Source of the DNA: Aquimarina atlantica
GTDB taxonomy: Bacteria > Bacteroidota > Bacteroidia > Flavobacteriales > Flavobacteriaceae
DNA: 64,000 bases
Direction of reading: 5' to 3'
NCBI RefSeq assembly: GCF_000626715.1
Contig: NZ_AQRA01000007.1
Span: 366,889 to 430,888 of the forward strand
The translations under genes were made by a program, and so were the position numbers. Position 1 is the stretch's first letter. Every line of letters starts with the position of its first letter. The notes below the pieces were generated by a model. The model saw only the letters and a program-made list of their open reading frames with translations, ran no database searches and had not been told where the DNA came from. Shown here piece by piece: positions 44,089-53,687 of the stretch.

Positions 44089-45000
44089 TTATTTTTTTTC
44101 GAAATACACATTCTCTTTACTTTTGATATTTTTTTTATATGAATTTGGAGATTCTCCTGTTTTATTTTTAAAAAGCCTACTAAAATAAGAAGGACTTTCA
44201 AACCCTAGTATAAAAGAGATTTCTTTCGAGCTAATTTGGCTATAAAGAAGTAATCGTTTTGCTTCAATAATGATGCGATCAATAATTATTTTCTTGCTTG
44301 AGGCTCCATTAACAAGCATTGTGATCTCGGTTAGTTTTCTATTCGATAACCCCAACTCCTGAGCATAAAAATCACATTCGTGATAACTAGAAAAATTAAG
44401 TTCTAATAATTCTAGAAATTTATAGTACATCTTTTTTTCATAAGATTGATTTAAATTTTGATTACCACTGTTGATTTCATTGCATTTTCGTTGCAATTTC
44501 ACTAATAAAGTGAGCAATAAAAAAACGATTGTATTCCTTCTTCCGTAAGAATATAAGGGAGATAAATACTCATAATGAAGTTGATCCAGAATTGCTTCAA
44601 AATGTGACACATCATCTTGGTCTAAAACAATAGTATTTACTCTGGAGATGTTATGAATTATTGATAAAAAAGAGATGTTATCGATTGTTGTTTGAAAAGG
44701 AATAAGCTCGCTATCAAAACGAATTAGAAAGCCTTGCATGTTTTTTCCTTTAATAAAATCATGTACCTGTCCTCGCTCTATTAAATAAAAGGTATTCGGA
44801 GTTTTTAGATTCACAAGCTCATCATCTATGTTCTGAAGTGCTTCACCAGATTTAAAATAAATAATCTCATGATATGTATGGCGATGAGGATCCCTTTTTT
44901 TTCTGTTTCTGTTTTTTTCGTGAAGTAAGGGACGCATAAAAAAGGGTAAATCTTTTTTATCCGAGAATTTATCTAATCGAATCAAATCTTTATCTTTCAT
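44089..45000 (-). CDS. AraC family regulator of the aromatic catabolic cluster
   Basis: 303 residues: N-terminal cupin-type effector domain (about 30-130, RHTYHEIIYFKSGEALQNID) and C-terminal AraC double HTH (about 190-295, CDFYAQELGLSNRKLTEIT, ISSKEISFILGFESPSYFSRLFKNKTGESPNSYKK). It is divergent from hpaH, the usual place for a pathway regulator such as HpaA of the HPA pathway, which binds aromatic acids. The 125-base intergenic region contains an inverted repeat (45048-45073) that recurs before the aminotransferase gene; this is the likely binding site. Confidence 0.9.
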   Translation of the reverse strand: MKDKDLIRLDKFSDKKDLPFFMRPLLHEKNRNRKKRDPHRHTYHEIIYFKSGEALQNIDDELVNLKTPNTFYLIERGQVHDFIKGKNMQGFLIRFDSELIPFQTTIDNISFLSIIHNISRVNTIVLDQDDVSHFEAILDQLHYEYLSPLYSYGRRNTIVFLLLTLLVKLQRKCNEINSGNQNLNQSYEKKMYYKFLELLELNFSSYHECDFYAQELGLSNRKLTEITMLVNGASSKKIIIDRIIIEAKRLLLYSQISSKEISFILGFESPSYFSRLFKNKTGESPNSYKKNIKSKENVYFEKK

Positions 45001-45047
45001 ACATCAAAAATAGCTCATTAGACTGCATTAATAATAATGAAATAACA

Positions 45048-45073
45048 AAAAGTGCAACAATTATAGCACTTTT
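45048..45073. promoter_or_regulatory. Inverted-repeat operator upstream of hpaH
   Basis: AAAAGTGC (45048-45055), ten-base spacer, GCACTTTT (45066-45073). It lies 52 bases before the hpaH ATG. The same repeat, with one arm slightly degenerate, recurs at 54289-54314 before the aminotransferase gene, 60 bases from its ATG. A TACTTTG-like sequence follows at 45081, close to the -7 consensus. Confidence 0.65.
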
Positions 45074-45125
45074 ATGAATCTACTTTGTTTTTAAATAAAC
45101 GAGATTGCAACTAATAAATTATACT

Positions 45126-45929
45126 ATGTTAACTTCATTACAAATAAAAGAGGAAGCAAATCGATTACATGATTCAGAAAAAAATAAAAAACAGGTAGCA
45201 GCCACAACAAATTATTTTCCTGAGATGGATATCAATGATGCCTATCAAATTCAGGAAGAGTGGGTTAATATCAAAAAAAAAGAAGGCAGAAAAGTAGTCG
45301 GATATAAAATTGGACTTACTTCAAAAGTTATGCAAGTCGCTATGAATATCAATGAACCCGACTATGGAACACTGCTAGACGATATGGTTTATGAAAATGG
45401 TTGTGAGATAAAGACTTCTGATTTTTTAGATCCCAGGATAGAGGTAGAGCTAGCTTTTGTGTTAAAAAAACCACTTTTTGGGGATACTCTTACAATAGAA
45501 GATGTATTGGATGCAACAGATTATGTAGTGCCTGTACTAGAACTTATTGCGGCACGTACATATCGGGTTGATCCCAATACCAATTATGTTAGAACTGTTA
45601 AAGATACAATTTCTGATAATGCAGCGAATGCAGGGATTATTTTGGGTAATACCAGAATTAATCCTCGAGATATAGATTTAAGATGGGTAGGCGCATTATT
45701 ATACAAAAATGGAACTATCGAAGAGTCTGGTGTTGCTGCTGCAGTGCTTGATCACCCTGCCAGAGGAGTCATATGGTTAGCAAAAAAATATACAAAGCAT
45801 AATATAACACTAGACGCTGGACAAATCATTTTGGCAGGTTCTTTTACACGTCCGGTTGTTGTAAAAGCCGGGGATACTATTACCGTTGATTATAATTCAT
45901 TGGGAAAAATAACTTGTAATTTTATATAA
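45126..45929 (+). CDS. hpaH: 2-oxo-hept-4-ene-1,7-dioate hydratase (HpaH)
   Basis: 267 residues from the ATG at 45126 (an upstream TTG at 45105 is less likely). FAH-fold hydratase of the 2-keto-4-pentenoate hydratase family: YQIQEEW, GYKIGLTSKVMQ, DPRIEVELAFVL with metal-binding Glu residues, and TVKDTISDNAANAGIILG and AGSFTRPVVVKAGDTI. In the homoprotocatechuate pathway it adds water to 2-oxo-hept-4-ene-1,7-dioate, giving the substrate of HpaI. It is first in the operon; the next gene begins 96 bases later. The closely related MhpD/XylJ reactions are alternatives, but the neighbours favour HpaH. Confidence 0.88.
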   Translation: MLTSLQIKEEANRLHDSEKNKKQVAATTNYFPEMDINDAYQIQEEWVNIKKKEGRKVVGYKIGLTSKVMQVAMNINEPDYGTLLDDMVYENGCEIKTSDFLDPRIEVELAFVLKKPLFGDTLTIEDVLDATDYVVPVLELIAARTYRVDPNTNYVRTVKDTISDNAANAGIILGNTRINPRDIDLRWVGALLYKNGTIEESGVAAAVLDHPARGVIWLAKKYTKHNITLDAGQIILAGSFTRPVVVKAGDTITVDYNSLGKITCNFI

Positions 45930-46025
45930 TATTATGAAATGAGTCATAACAATTAAAGTTGATGCCAACCGAAATGTTGAATATCAAATTCCATATGACA
46001 TTTAAAAAACAATAAAAAAGAACAG

Positions 46026-46826
46026 ATGAAAATTTCTAAAAATACATTCAAAGAAGCAGTATGTAATCGTGAAACCATTTATGGTATATGGAACGGTATT
46101 GTAGATACTATTACAGCAGAGATTTTAGCTGGTTCTGGATTTGATTGGATTGTAATTGATGGAGAGCATGCACCATTTGATTTACGAACTATACAGACAC
46201 AACTGCAAGTAATGGCTGCATATGATGTACAGGTCGTTGTTCGTCCACCTGTTGGAGATTCGGTACTTATAAAGCAACTTATGGATATGGGAGTGCAAAG
46301 TTTATTAGTTCCTATGGTAGAAAGTGCATCGCAGGCAGAAGACCTTGTAAAGGCAATGCGTTATCCTCCAGAAGGATATAGGGGCATAGGTACAGCATTG
46401 GCACGAGCATCAAAATGGAATAGAACTAATGATTACTTTCTAGATGCTAATAATGAAATGTGTTTGATCTGCCAGGTAGAATCTGTTCAGGGAATTAATA
46501 ATTTAGAAGAAATCTTAGCAGTAAATGGAGTAGATGGAGTATTTATAGGACCAGCAGATTTAGCAGGATCTATGGGGTACTTAGGGCAGCCTAATCACCC
46601 AAAAGTAAAAGAAGTAATAGTAAAAGCTATTCAGTTCATCAAAGCTAAAGGAAAAACAGCGGGAGTCCTTTCTGTCTCAAAAGAAATCGTAAACTATTAT
46701 AGTGAGCATGGTGCTAATATGATTGGAGTTGGGATTGATACTCTTTTATTAGCAAAAGCGGCAAAAGGATTAGTAGAAGATTATAAACCAGAACAAAAAA
46801 ACAATACGTCAAATACACGCTATTAA
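46026..46826 (+). CDS. hpaI: 4-hydroxy-2-oxoheptane-1,7-dioate aldolase (HpaI)
   Basis: 266 residues, a class II pyruvate aldolase of the HpcH/HpaI family. Visible elements are GEHAPFD with the catalytic His48, the VRPPVGD loop, the metal ligand Glu in VESVQG (about 150) and Asp in GPADLAGSMGY (about 175). It splits 4-hydroxy-2-oxoheptanedioate into pyruvate and succinic semialdehyde. It lies between hpaH and the FAH-family decarboxylase gene; gaps are 96 and 69 bases. Confidence 0.92.
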   Translation: MKISKNTFKEAVCNRETIYGIWNGIVDTITAEILAGSGFDWIVIDGEHAPFDLRTIQTQLQVMAAYDVQVVVRPPVGDSVLIKQLMDMGVQSLLVPMVESASQAEDLVKAMRYPPEGYRGIGTALARASKWNRTNDYFLDANNEMCLICQVESVQGINNLEEILAVNGVDGVFIGPADLAGSMGYLGQPNHPKVKEVIVKAIQFIKAKGKTAGVLSVSKEIVNYYSEHGANMIGVGIDTLLLAKAAKGLVEDYKPEQKNNTSNTRY

Positions 46827-46895
46827 TTTGTGAAAAACACAAAGATTTTGATAGTGAGAATTTGATTCAGAGATAAAAACAATAAACATAAAGGT

Positions 46896-47639
46896 ATGAA
46901 GCATGTAAGATTTGCATATAATGGAGGAATCCATCAGGGGGTTTATGAAAATAATATGATACTAAAAGGTACACAAGAATTTAACCCTGATGACGTGATG
47001 TTTCTTCCGCCTGTAGATCCACAGGGAGTTGGCAAAGCGATAGGTGTGGCACTAGCTTATGCAGATCATGCCAAGGAATTAAAATTAGAGATTCCAGAAT
47101 ATCCCATATTGTTTCATAAAATGCCCCACACAATGATTGGGCATAAATCCAATATTATTGTTCCAGCGGGGATAGAGTATATGCATTACGAATGTGAACT
47201 AGTGGCAGTAATAGGTCGTTCATGCAGAAAAGTTAAAGCAGCCGATGCATTAGATTATGTTGGATATTATATGGTGGGTAATGAAATCACTGTTCGTGAT
47301 TTTGTGGTTAATTATTACAGGCCACCACTTAAAGCAAAAGGATTTGATACCTGGGGACCTTGCGGGCCTTGGATGGTAGATGCCAAAGATATAGACCCTA
47401 CTAATGTTTCTCTTAAAACATGGGTAAATGGCGAGTTAAGGCAAGAAGGGAATACCAAAAATATTAGACATAGCATTGCAGAATTGATAGAATATATGTC
47501 GGGTTTTATGACACTTAATCCCGGCGATATGATATGGTCAGGAACTCCAGAAGGAGTATCACATATTTACCCGGGAGATACGGTGATATGTGAAGTAGCA
47601 GGTATCGGAAAATTAGAAAATTACTTAATAGCAGAATAA
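46896..47639 (+). CDS. FAH-family decarboxylase/isomerase (single-domain HpaG-like)
   Basis: 247 residues, one fumarylacetoacetate hydrolase domain: IGVALAYADHAKEL, metal ligands in YECELVAVIGR and NEITVRD, and the closing SGTPEGVSHIYPGDTV. In E. coli HpaG two such domains are fused (about 430 residues) and carry out decarboxylation of 5-carboxy-2-oxohept-3-ene-1,7-dioate and isomerisation. Here a single domain must do this alone or as a homodimer, or share the work with another gene. Its stop codon overlaps the hpaE start by one base. Confidence 0.85.
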   Translation: MKHVRFAYNGGIHQGVYENNMILKGTQEFNPDDVMFLPPVDPQGVGKAIGVALAYADHAKELKLEIPEYPILFHKMPHTMIGHKSNIIVPAGIEYMHYECELVAVIGRSCRKVKAADALDYVGYYMVGNEITVRDFVVNYYRPPLKAKGFDTWGPCGPWMVDAKDIDPTNVSLKTWVNGELRQEGNTKNIRHSIAELIEYMSGFMTLNPGDMIWSGTPEGVSHIYPGDTVICEVAGIGKLENYLIAE

Positions 47640-49156
47640 TGTTAGACAAGAATTTAGAAGTATTACAACAGTTTTTACCTCAATTAAAAGAAAGAGGTAT
47701 CAAGAATCTTATCAATGGAAAAACTGTTGAAGCGATCTCGGGAAAAACATTTGAGAATACAACACCAATAGATGGCAACTTTATAACCCGGGTGGCCGAA
47801 AGTGATAAAGAGGATATCGATACTGCAGCACAGGCCGCAATGGATGCTTTTACAGAATGGAAAGCGATGCCTCATAAAAACAGACGAGATATTTTATATG
47901 CCATAGCAGAAAAAATAGAAGAGCATGCAGACGAAATTGCAGTGCTAGAAAGTTATGATACAGGGCAACCTATCCGCTTTATGAAAAAAGCAGCGATTAG
48001 AGGTGCTGCAAACTTTAAGTATTTTGCAGATAAAGCCATCGATGCACAAAATGGATTATCTACACCAGATACTCATCATGCAAACTATACTATTCGTCAA
48101 CCTATAGGTCCGGTTGGGATCATTACCCCCTGGAATACTCCATTTATGTTAAGTACATGGAAAATAGCACCAGCTCTCGCGGCAGGTTGTACAGTTGTTC
48201 ATAAACCTGCAGAGTTTAGTCCTGTAACAGCAAACAGACTTGCAGAATTAGCACATGAAGCAGGATTGCCAAAAGGAGTATGGAATGTTGTGCATGGCTT
48301 TGGAGAAACAGCAGGGAAATCATTAACAGAACACGAATATATAAAGGCAGTTGCATTTATTGGAGAAACTACAACAGGTAGCCACATTATAAAACAAGGA
48401 GCACCAACACTAAAAAGAGTGCATTTAGAATTAGGAGGGCAGAACCCTATTATTGTTTTTAATGATGCCGATGTAGATAGGGCTTTAGATGCTGCAATTT
48501 TTATGAAATACAGCCTTAATGGAGAACGATGTACATCTAGTAGTAGATTATTATTACAAAAAGATATCTATCCTGATTTTGTTGAAAAACTAAAAAAGAG
48601 AGTTGCCAGAATAAAAGTAGGGCACCCATTAGACCCGGAAACAGAAATTGGCCCTATGATTCACCCTACACATCAGGAAAAAGTATTGAGTTATGGCAAA
48701 ATAGGAAAAAATGAAGGAGCAACTCTGGCAGTAGGAGGAGGTAAACCAGATGGATTAGAAAAAGGATGTTATGTAAATCCAACACTTTTTATTGATGCAT
48801 CAAAAGATATGCGTATTGCTCAAGAAGAAGTTTTTGGACCTTTTTTAACTGTTATTCCATTTGAAACTGAGGATGAGGCTATTAAAATAGCTAATGCTGT
48901 AAAATATGGATTAACAGCTTATATCTGGACAAAAGATGTAGGTCGCGCACATCGAATAGCACATCTGGTAGAAGCAGGAATGGTTTGGATAAATTCGCAA
49001 AATGTAAGACACCTACCTACACCTTTTGGAGGAGTTAAATACAGTGGTATAGGGAGAGATGGTGGAGAGTATAGTTTTGATTTTTATATGGAAACCAAAA
49101 ATATTTCTATAGCATTGGGAGATCATGATATCCCCAAATTAGGGATTGAATACTAA
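47639..49156 (+). CDS. hpaE: 5-carboxymethyl-2-hydroxymuconate semialdehyde dehydrogenase (HpaE)
   Basis: 505 residues, an aldehyde dehydrogenase with the GPVGIITPWNTPFML cofactor segment, general-base Glu264 in LELGGQNP and catalytic Cys298 in NGERCTSSSR. The Asn and Cys context, and the FGGVKYSGIGRDGGEYSFDFYMETKNISI C-terminus, resemble HpaE. It oxidises the ring-cleavage product of HpaD, whose gene follows after 19 bases. It overlaps the FAH gene by one base, showing a tight operon core. Confidence 0.9.
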   Translation: MLDKNLEVLQQFLPQLKERGIKNLINGKTVEAISGKTFENTTPIDGNFITRVAESDKEDIDTAAQAAMDAFTEWKAMPHKNRRDILYAIAEKIEEHADEIAVLESYDTGQPIRFMKKAAIRGAANFKYFADKAIDAQNGLSTPDTHHANYTIRQPIGPVGIITPWNTPFMLSTWKIAPALAAGCTVVHKPAEFSPVTANRLAELAHEAGLPKGVWNVVHGFGETAGKSLTEHEYIKAVAFIGETTTGSHIIKQGAPTLKRVHLELGGQNPIIVFNDADVDRALDAAIFMKYSLNGERCTSSSRLLLQKDIYPDFVEKLKKRVARIKVGHPLDPETEIGPMIHPTHQEKVLSYGKIGKNEGATLAVGGGKPDGLEKGCYVNPTLFIDASKDMRIAQEEVFGPFLTVIPFETEDEAIKIANAVKYGLTAYIWTKDVGRAHRIAHLVEAGMVWINSQNVRHLPTPFGGVKYSGIGRDGGEYSFDFYMETKNISIALGDHDIPKLGIEY

Positions 49157-49175
49157 TAATGATAAAAAAATAAGT

Positions 49176-50156
49176 ATGGCATTAGTACCTCATAATTTCG
49201 ATTTACCTTTTAATATTATTCGCTGTAGCCATGTAGAATATGCTGTAACCGATTTAGACGAATCACATAAGTTTTATGTAGATATATTAGGTTTAATTGA
49301 AACCGAAAGAACAGAAAATACGATTTACTTACGCGGTTTAGAAGAACAACAGCACCATTCTTATATTTTAAAAAAAGCAGAAGAACCTTCTGTATTGGCA
49401 GTAGGGTTTAAAGTAGCTTTTGAAAAAGATTTAGATGCGTTAAAAACACATTTAGATAGCATTAATGTTGATACTGAGTGGGTTTCAAAATATGCCGAAG
49501 ACCGAACATTACGAGTTGTGTCACCGCAAGGTTTTATATTAGAGTTTTATGCACGTATGAAAAAAGTGCCTCAAAAACTTAGAGAGTATAAAGCGTATCA
49601 AGGAATGCATCCACAGCGATTTGATCACTTTAATGTCTTCACTCCCAATGCACAAGAAACATATGAGTTTTTTGTAAGTCAATTAGGATTTAGACTTACC
49701 GAATATTCTACGACAGAAAAAGGAGAAATGTGGGCTGCCTGGATGCATCGAAAAGGAAATGTTCATGATATGGCACTAACGAATGGAGATGGGCCAAGAT
49801 TACATCATTCAGCTATTTGGGTACCTACCGCACTCAATATTATTCATTTACTAGATGTGATGTCTACTACCGGATATGTAAATAATATCGAGCGAGGACC
49901 AGGAAGACATGGAGTGTCCAATGCCTTTTTCTTATATATCCTGGATCCAGATGGTCATAGAATAGAAATTTATACCTGTGATTATTTAACCGTTGATCCC
50001 GATTTAGAACCATTGGGTTGGGATTTAAGGGACCCACAAAGACAAACTCTATGGGGAGCACCCGCACCAAGAAGTTGGTTTGAAAACGGAAGTACATTTA
50101 TAAATACCAAAGTAAAAAAAGCAACCATGAAGGCGCGTCCAATAATAGCAGATTAG
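49176..50156 (+). CDS. hpaD: 3,4-dihydroxyphenylacetate 2,3-dioxygenase (HpaD)
   Basis: 326 residues from the ATG at 49176. A TTG at 49146 would lie in the hpaE coding region and is rejected. Two vicinal-oxygen-chelate domain pairs are present; the Fe/Mn ligands are visible as His151 (RFDHFN), His210 (LHHSAIW; alternatively 211) and Glu264 (HRIEIYT). The C-terminal DPQRQTLWGAPAPRSWFENGS segment is characteristic of homoprotocatechuate 2,3-dioxygenases. It opens the ring of 3,4-dihydroxyphenylacetate at the 2,3 bond. HpaF follows after four bases. Confidence 0.93.
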   Translation: MALVPHNFDLPFNIIRCSHVEYAVTDLDESHKFYVDILGLIETERTENTIYLRGLEEQQHHSYILKKAEEPSVLAVGFKVAFEKDLDALKTHLDSINVDTEWVSKYAEDRTLRVVSPQGFILEFYARMKKVPQKLREYKAYQGMHPQRFDHFNVFTPNAQETYEFFVSQLGFRLTEYSTTEKGEMWAAWMHRKGNVHDMALTNGDGPRLHHSAIWVPTALNIIHLLDVMSTTGYVNNIERGPGRHGVSNAFFLYILDPDGHRIEIYTCDYLTVDPDLEPLGWDLRDPQRQTLWGAPAPRSWFENGSTFINTKVKKATMKARPIIAD

Positions 50157-50160
50157 TAGT

Positions 50161-50523
50161 ATGCCACATATAACATTAGAATGTTCAAATAATATTGAAG
50201 CAGATTTCAAAGCTATTTTTCAAACCTTAGCCGATGAACTCGTAGCTACGGGACATATCCCTCGATTAGGAGTAAAGTGTAGAGCAGTACCATCTAGTGA
50301 TCATTTTATTATTGATGGTAATCCAGATTATAAGATGGTAAACCTATTGATTCGTTTACGCGAAGGTCGTTCTCTTGAAGTTCGAAAAGAATTATCTGAA
50401 ATCGGAATGAAAGTGTTGCAAAAATATTTTGAAAAAGAGATAAATGCAAAAGAGATTATTCTTTCTACAGAGATCAAAGAATTGATAGTGGGATTAGATT
50501 TAACCAAAAATGCTGTAAGATAA
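50161..50523 (+). CDS. hpaF: 5-carboxymethyl-2-hydroxymuconate isomerase (HpaF)
   Basis: 120 residues with the tautomerase-like fold; Pro2, exposed after Met removal (MPHITLECSNN), is the expected catalytic base. Further CHMI landmarks are the hydrophobic RGVKCRAVPS-type strand (here RLGVKCRAVPSSDH) and NLLIRLREGRSLEVRKEL. It isomerises 5-carboxymethyl-2-hydroxymuconate in the pathway. The second aldehyde dehydrogenase gene starts at the very next base, so translation is coupled. Confidence 0.92.
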   Translation: MPHITLECSNNIEADFKAIFQTLADELVATGHIPRLGVKCRAVPSSDHFIIDGNPDYKMVNLLIRLREGRSLEVRKELSEIGMKVLQKYFEKEINAKEIILSTEIKELIVGLDLTKNAVR

Positions 50524-52029
50524 ATGAAATCAATACAAGAACTTTCGTTACACCCAAAGACTACATCTTTTTTTAATGACTTGTCTAAGAAAAACTTTAT
50601 AAATAATGAATGGGTTTTAGCAGATTGTGATGAAGTTAGCGAGGTAATTAATCCTGCTAATGAAGAGGTGATAGCTACCATTCCTATTTCTTCATCAGAA
50701 GATGTAAATAAAGCAGTAGAGGCAGCCAAAAGAGCCTTGTATGCTTATGAATGGCGAAAAATACTTCCTACAGACCGAGAGCGATTACTCTATAAAATGG
50801 CTGATTTAATTGAAGAAAATGCAGATCATATTGCCGAAGTGATTACTTTAGAAAATGGAAAACCTTTTGCAGAAGCCAGAAAATCTGAAGTATTAGGAGC
50901 AGCCAAAACATTTAGGTACTATGCCGGATGGTGTAGTAAAATTGAAGGAGAAACCTTTAATATTTCTATTGCGCAACCCCATAGTAAACAAAATTTTGCA
51001 TTTACACGTAGAGAACCTATAGGAGTAGTAGCAGCGGTTATACCCTGGAATACTCCATTCTCTATTGCAGCCTGGAAATTAGCGCCAGCTCTGGCGGCAG
51101 GTTGTACTGTAGTTTTAAAACCATCGGGAGAGACACCGCTGAATTCTTTGGTGCTGGGAGAACTTATAGCAGAAGCAGGTTTCCCGGCTGGTGTAGTCAA
51201 TATTATATTAGGTAATGGAAGCACTACAGGAAATGCTTTAGTATCACATCCCGGTATTGATAAAGTAACTTTTACAGGATCTACTACCACAGGAAAAGCT
51301 ATAGGAAAAGCTGCGATAGATGCTATTACAGGAATATCATTAGAACTGGGAGGAAAATCTCCGGCAGTTGTTTTTGAAGATGCAGATTTGGATTGGGCAT
51401 CCCAATGCGTAACACAAGGTATTTTTAGAAATATGGGGCAAATTTGTGTTTCAGGCTCTAGAGTCTATATACAAGAAAAGGTTTATGATAAAGTCATGAC
51501 TGATATTACGCATAGGGCTCAAAAAATGAAAATCGGACATGGATTTGAAGATAATGTGGATTTAGGGCCTATGGTATGTAAATCACATTTAGATACTGTT
51601 ACTAATTATATTACAGTAGGTAATGAAGAAGGAGCTACTTTAATTTCAGGTGGAAAAAAGATAAAAGATAAAGGGTATTTTTTAGAGCCTGCTATTTTTT
51701 CAACTACAGATAACAACTTAAGAGTAGTACAAGAAGAGATTTTTGGCCCTGTACTGGTTGGTGTACCTTTTAAGACTATTGAAGAAGCAATTAAGTTAGC
51801 TAACCAGACTAATTATGGTCTCTCCTCTACTGTTTTTACTAAAGATGTTTCTAAGTCTATGAGAATGGTAGATGAACTAGAAGCTGGCTGGGTATGGATA
51901 AATTCTAATGCCAGATCAGATCCTCATTTCCCTTTAGGGGGATTTAAACAATCGGGGATAGGAAAAGAATTGGGAAAAGAGGGATTATATGCTTTTACAA
52001 AAACAAAAGCAGTAAATATAGTGTACTAA
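50524..52029 (+). CDS. Second aldehyde dehydrogenase of the aromatic cluster
   Basis: 501 residues. Cofactor motif GVVAAVIPWNTPFSIAAWKLAPALAAG, Glu274 (LELGGKSP), Cys308 (GQICVSGSR) and the ending GIGKELGKEGLYAFTKTKAVNIVY place it in the betaine/phenylacetaldehyde/succinic-semialdehyde branch. Two roles fit. Oxidation of succinic semialdehyde from HpaI is one. Oxidation of an arylacetaldehyde made by the ThDP enzyme encoded three bases downstream is the other. The close link to that enzyme makes the latter attractive, but the sequence alone does not decide. Confidence 0.85.
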   Translation: MKSIQELSLHPKTTSFFNDLSKKNFINNEWVLADCDEVSEVINPANEEVIATIPISSSEDVNKAVEAAKRALYAYEWRKILPTDRERLLYKMADLIEENADHIAEVITLENGKPFAEARKSEVLGAAKTFRYYAGWCSKIEGETFNISIAQPHSKQNFAFTRREPIGVVAAVIPWNTPFSIAAWKLAPALAAGCTVVLKPSGETPLNSLVLGELIAEAGFPAGVVNIILGNGSTTGNALVSHPGIDKVTFTGSTTTGKAIGKAAIDAITGISLELGGKSPAVVFEDADLDWASQCVTQGIFRNMGQICVSGSRVYIQEKVYDKVMTDITHRAQKMKIGHGFEDNVDLGPMVCKSHLDTVTNYITVGNEEGATLISGGKKIKDKGYFLEPAIFSTTDNNLRVVQEEIFGPVLVGVPFKTIEEAIKLANQTNYGLSSTVFTKDVSKSMRMVDELEAGWVWINSNARSDPHFPLGGFKQSGIGKELGKEGLYAFTKTKAVNIVY

Positions 52030-52032
52030 ACT

Positions 52033-53667
52033 ATGGCAAAATTAACGGGGGGACAGATCGTAGTACGATCATTAATAAAACAAGGAGTTAAAATCGTTTT
52101 TGGTTTACCAGGAGTACAAAACGACTGGCTGTACAATGCATTTTATGACTATCAAGATGAAATAACGGTCATACATACACGACATGAACAAGGAGTAGGG
52201 TATATGGCATTAGGATATTACCTGGCATCTGGAAAAACGGCAGTCTACAATGTGGTTCCCGGGCCAGGATTCCTTAATAGCTCAGCAGCTCTATTAACCG
52301 CCTATGGGTTGAATGCAAAGGTATTGGCATTAGTTGGTCAAACTCCTTTAAAAACTCAAGGAAAAGGCTGGGGAGTATTGCATGAATCTAAGGATCAATT
52401 AGGGATAATGAAACGCCTTACCAAATACTCGGATAAGGTGAATGACATTAAGGAAATACCACATAAAATACAGAAATCCTTTCAGGAAATGGAAACAGGA
52501 AGACCGCAGCCTGTAGGATTAGAAATTTCTATGGATTTACTAATGAGTTCTGATGAAATGGCGTTTCCAGCTTTAGAGAAAGAAAAACAAGAAATAGAAA
52601 TAGACACATCTATAGTTAACAGGATAGCAGAAGCCTTGATACACGCAAAAAATCCATTAATTTTTGTTGGAAGCGGAGCTATGGATGCTAGTGAAGAAAT
52701 AACAGCATTGGCTAATTATATGCAAATTCCGGTATTTGCATATCGAACCGGAAAAGGTATTGTTTCTTCTAGAAATTATCTAAGTCACCCTGTTCCGGCT
52801 GCGTATGAATTATGGAAAGAAGCAGATGTAGTGGTGGGGATAGGAAGTCATGTGCGTATGCCTATATTAAAATGGGGAACCGATGAACACCTGTCATTTA
52901 TTAGTGTTAATATAGATATTAATGATCATGATAAAATTATGACACCCAATATTGCATTAACAGCTAATGCAGCGCAAGCATCAAAAGCAATTTTGGAGAC
53001 ACTTAAAAACAAGATTCCTCAAAGAACGAGTAGAGAAAAAGAAATGCAGGTATTAAAAGCGAGTTGGAAAGAAAAAACTGCATATTTAGAGCCCCAGGCA
53101 ACGTATTTAAGAATTATTAGAGAAGAATTACCAGACGATGGGATTTTTGTAGATGAGCTAACTCAGGTTGGGTTTGCCAGTAGAATGTTATGGGAAGCTT
53201 ACGCTCCTAGAACCTATTTGTCTACAGGGTATATGGGAACTTTAGGATGGGGGTTTCCTACTGCACTTGGAGCAAAAATAGCAAAACCAGAACTGCCTGT
53301 AATTACGGTTTGTGGTGACGGAGGGTTTATGTTTGCTGTACAAGAATTAGCTACAGCCGTACAACACAAGATAGGTGTAATCATTTGCTTGTTTAATAAT
53401 AATGCTTTTGGTAATGTACAGAATATGCAGATCAATAATTATGGAAATAAAGTGATAGCTAGTGATTTGACAAACCCTGACTTTATTGCAATGGCAGAAT
53501 CATACGGTGCTCATACAGAAAAAGTATCAGATTTTGATAGTTTTAGACAAGCAATACAAAAGGCAAAAAAACAAGAATTACCAACACTAATAGAAATAGG
53601 AGTAGGTATTGATATGCCTTCTACAGATCAATTTAAATCAATGCCTAAGCTGAGAGGTGTAAACTAA
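52033..53667 (+). CDS. ThDP-dependent decarboxylase/carboligase-like enzyme
   Basis: 544 residues of the acetolactate synthase/decarboxylase superfamily: Pyr domain with catalytic-type Glu52 (HEQGVGYMA), central TPP-M domain, and PP domain with GDGG...N ThDP-Mg site from about 428 (GDGGFMFAVQEL, LFNNNAFGN). No acetolactate-synthase FAD-binding specifics are evident. In this setting, between an aldehyde dehydrogenase and an aminotransferase in a homoprotocatechuate operon, decarboxylation of an aryl-pyruvate to an arylacetaldehyde is plausible, but the substrate is inferred from context. It may instead be a carboligase. Confidence 0.8.
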   Translation: MAKLTGGQIVVRSLIKQGVKIVFGLPGVQNDWLYNAFYDYQDEITVIHTRHEQGVGYMALGYYLASGKTAVYNVVPGPGFLNSSAALLTAYGLNAKVLALVGQTPLKTQGKGWGVLHESKDQLGIMKRLTKYSDKVNDIKEIPHKIQKSFQEMETGRPQPVGLEISMDLLMSSDEMAFPALEKEKQEIEIDTSIVNRIAEALIHAKNPLIFVGSGAMDASEEITALANYMQIPVFAYRTGKGIVSSRNYLSHPVPAAYELWKEADVVVGIGSHVRMPILKWGTDEHLSFISVNIDINDHDKIMTPNIALTANAAQASKAILETLKNKIPQRTSREKEMQVLKASWKEKTAYLEPQATYLRIIREELPDDGIFVDELTQVGFASRMLWEAYAPRTYLSTGYMGTLGWGFPTALGAKIAKPELPVITVCGDGGFMFAVQELATAVQHKIGVIICLFNNNAFGNVQNMQINNYGNKVIASDLTNPDFIAMAESYGAHTEKVSDFDSFRQAIQKAKKQELPTLIEIGVGIDMPSTDQFKSMPKLRGVN

Positions 53668-53687
53668 CCTATAAAATATGTATACCG

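Noticed and set aside
50919..51290. 123-codon minus-strand frame inside the second aldehyde dehydrogenase
   Set aside because: Antisense shadow of conserved aldehyde dehydrogenase motifs.
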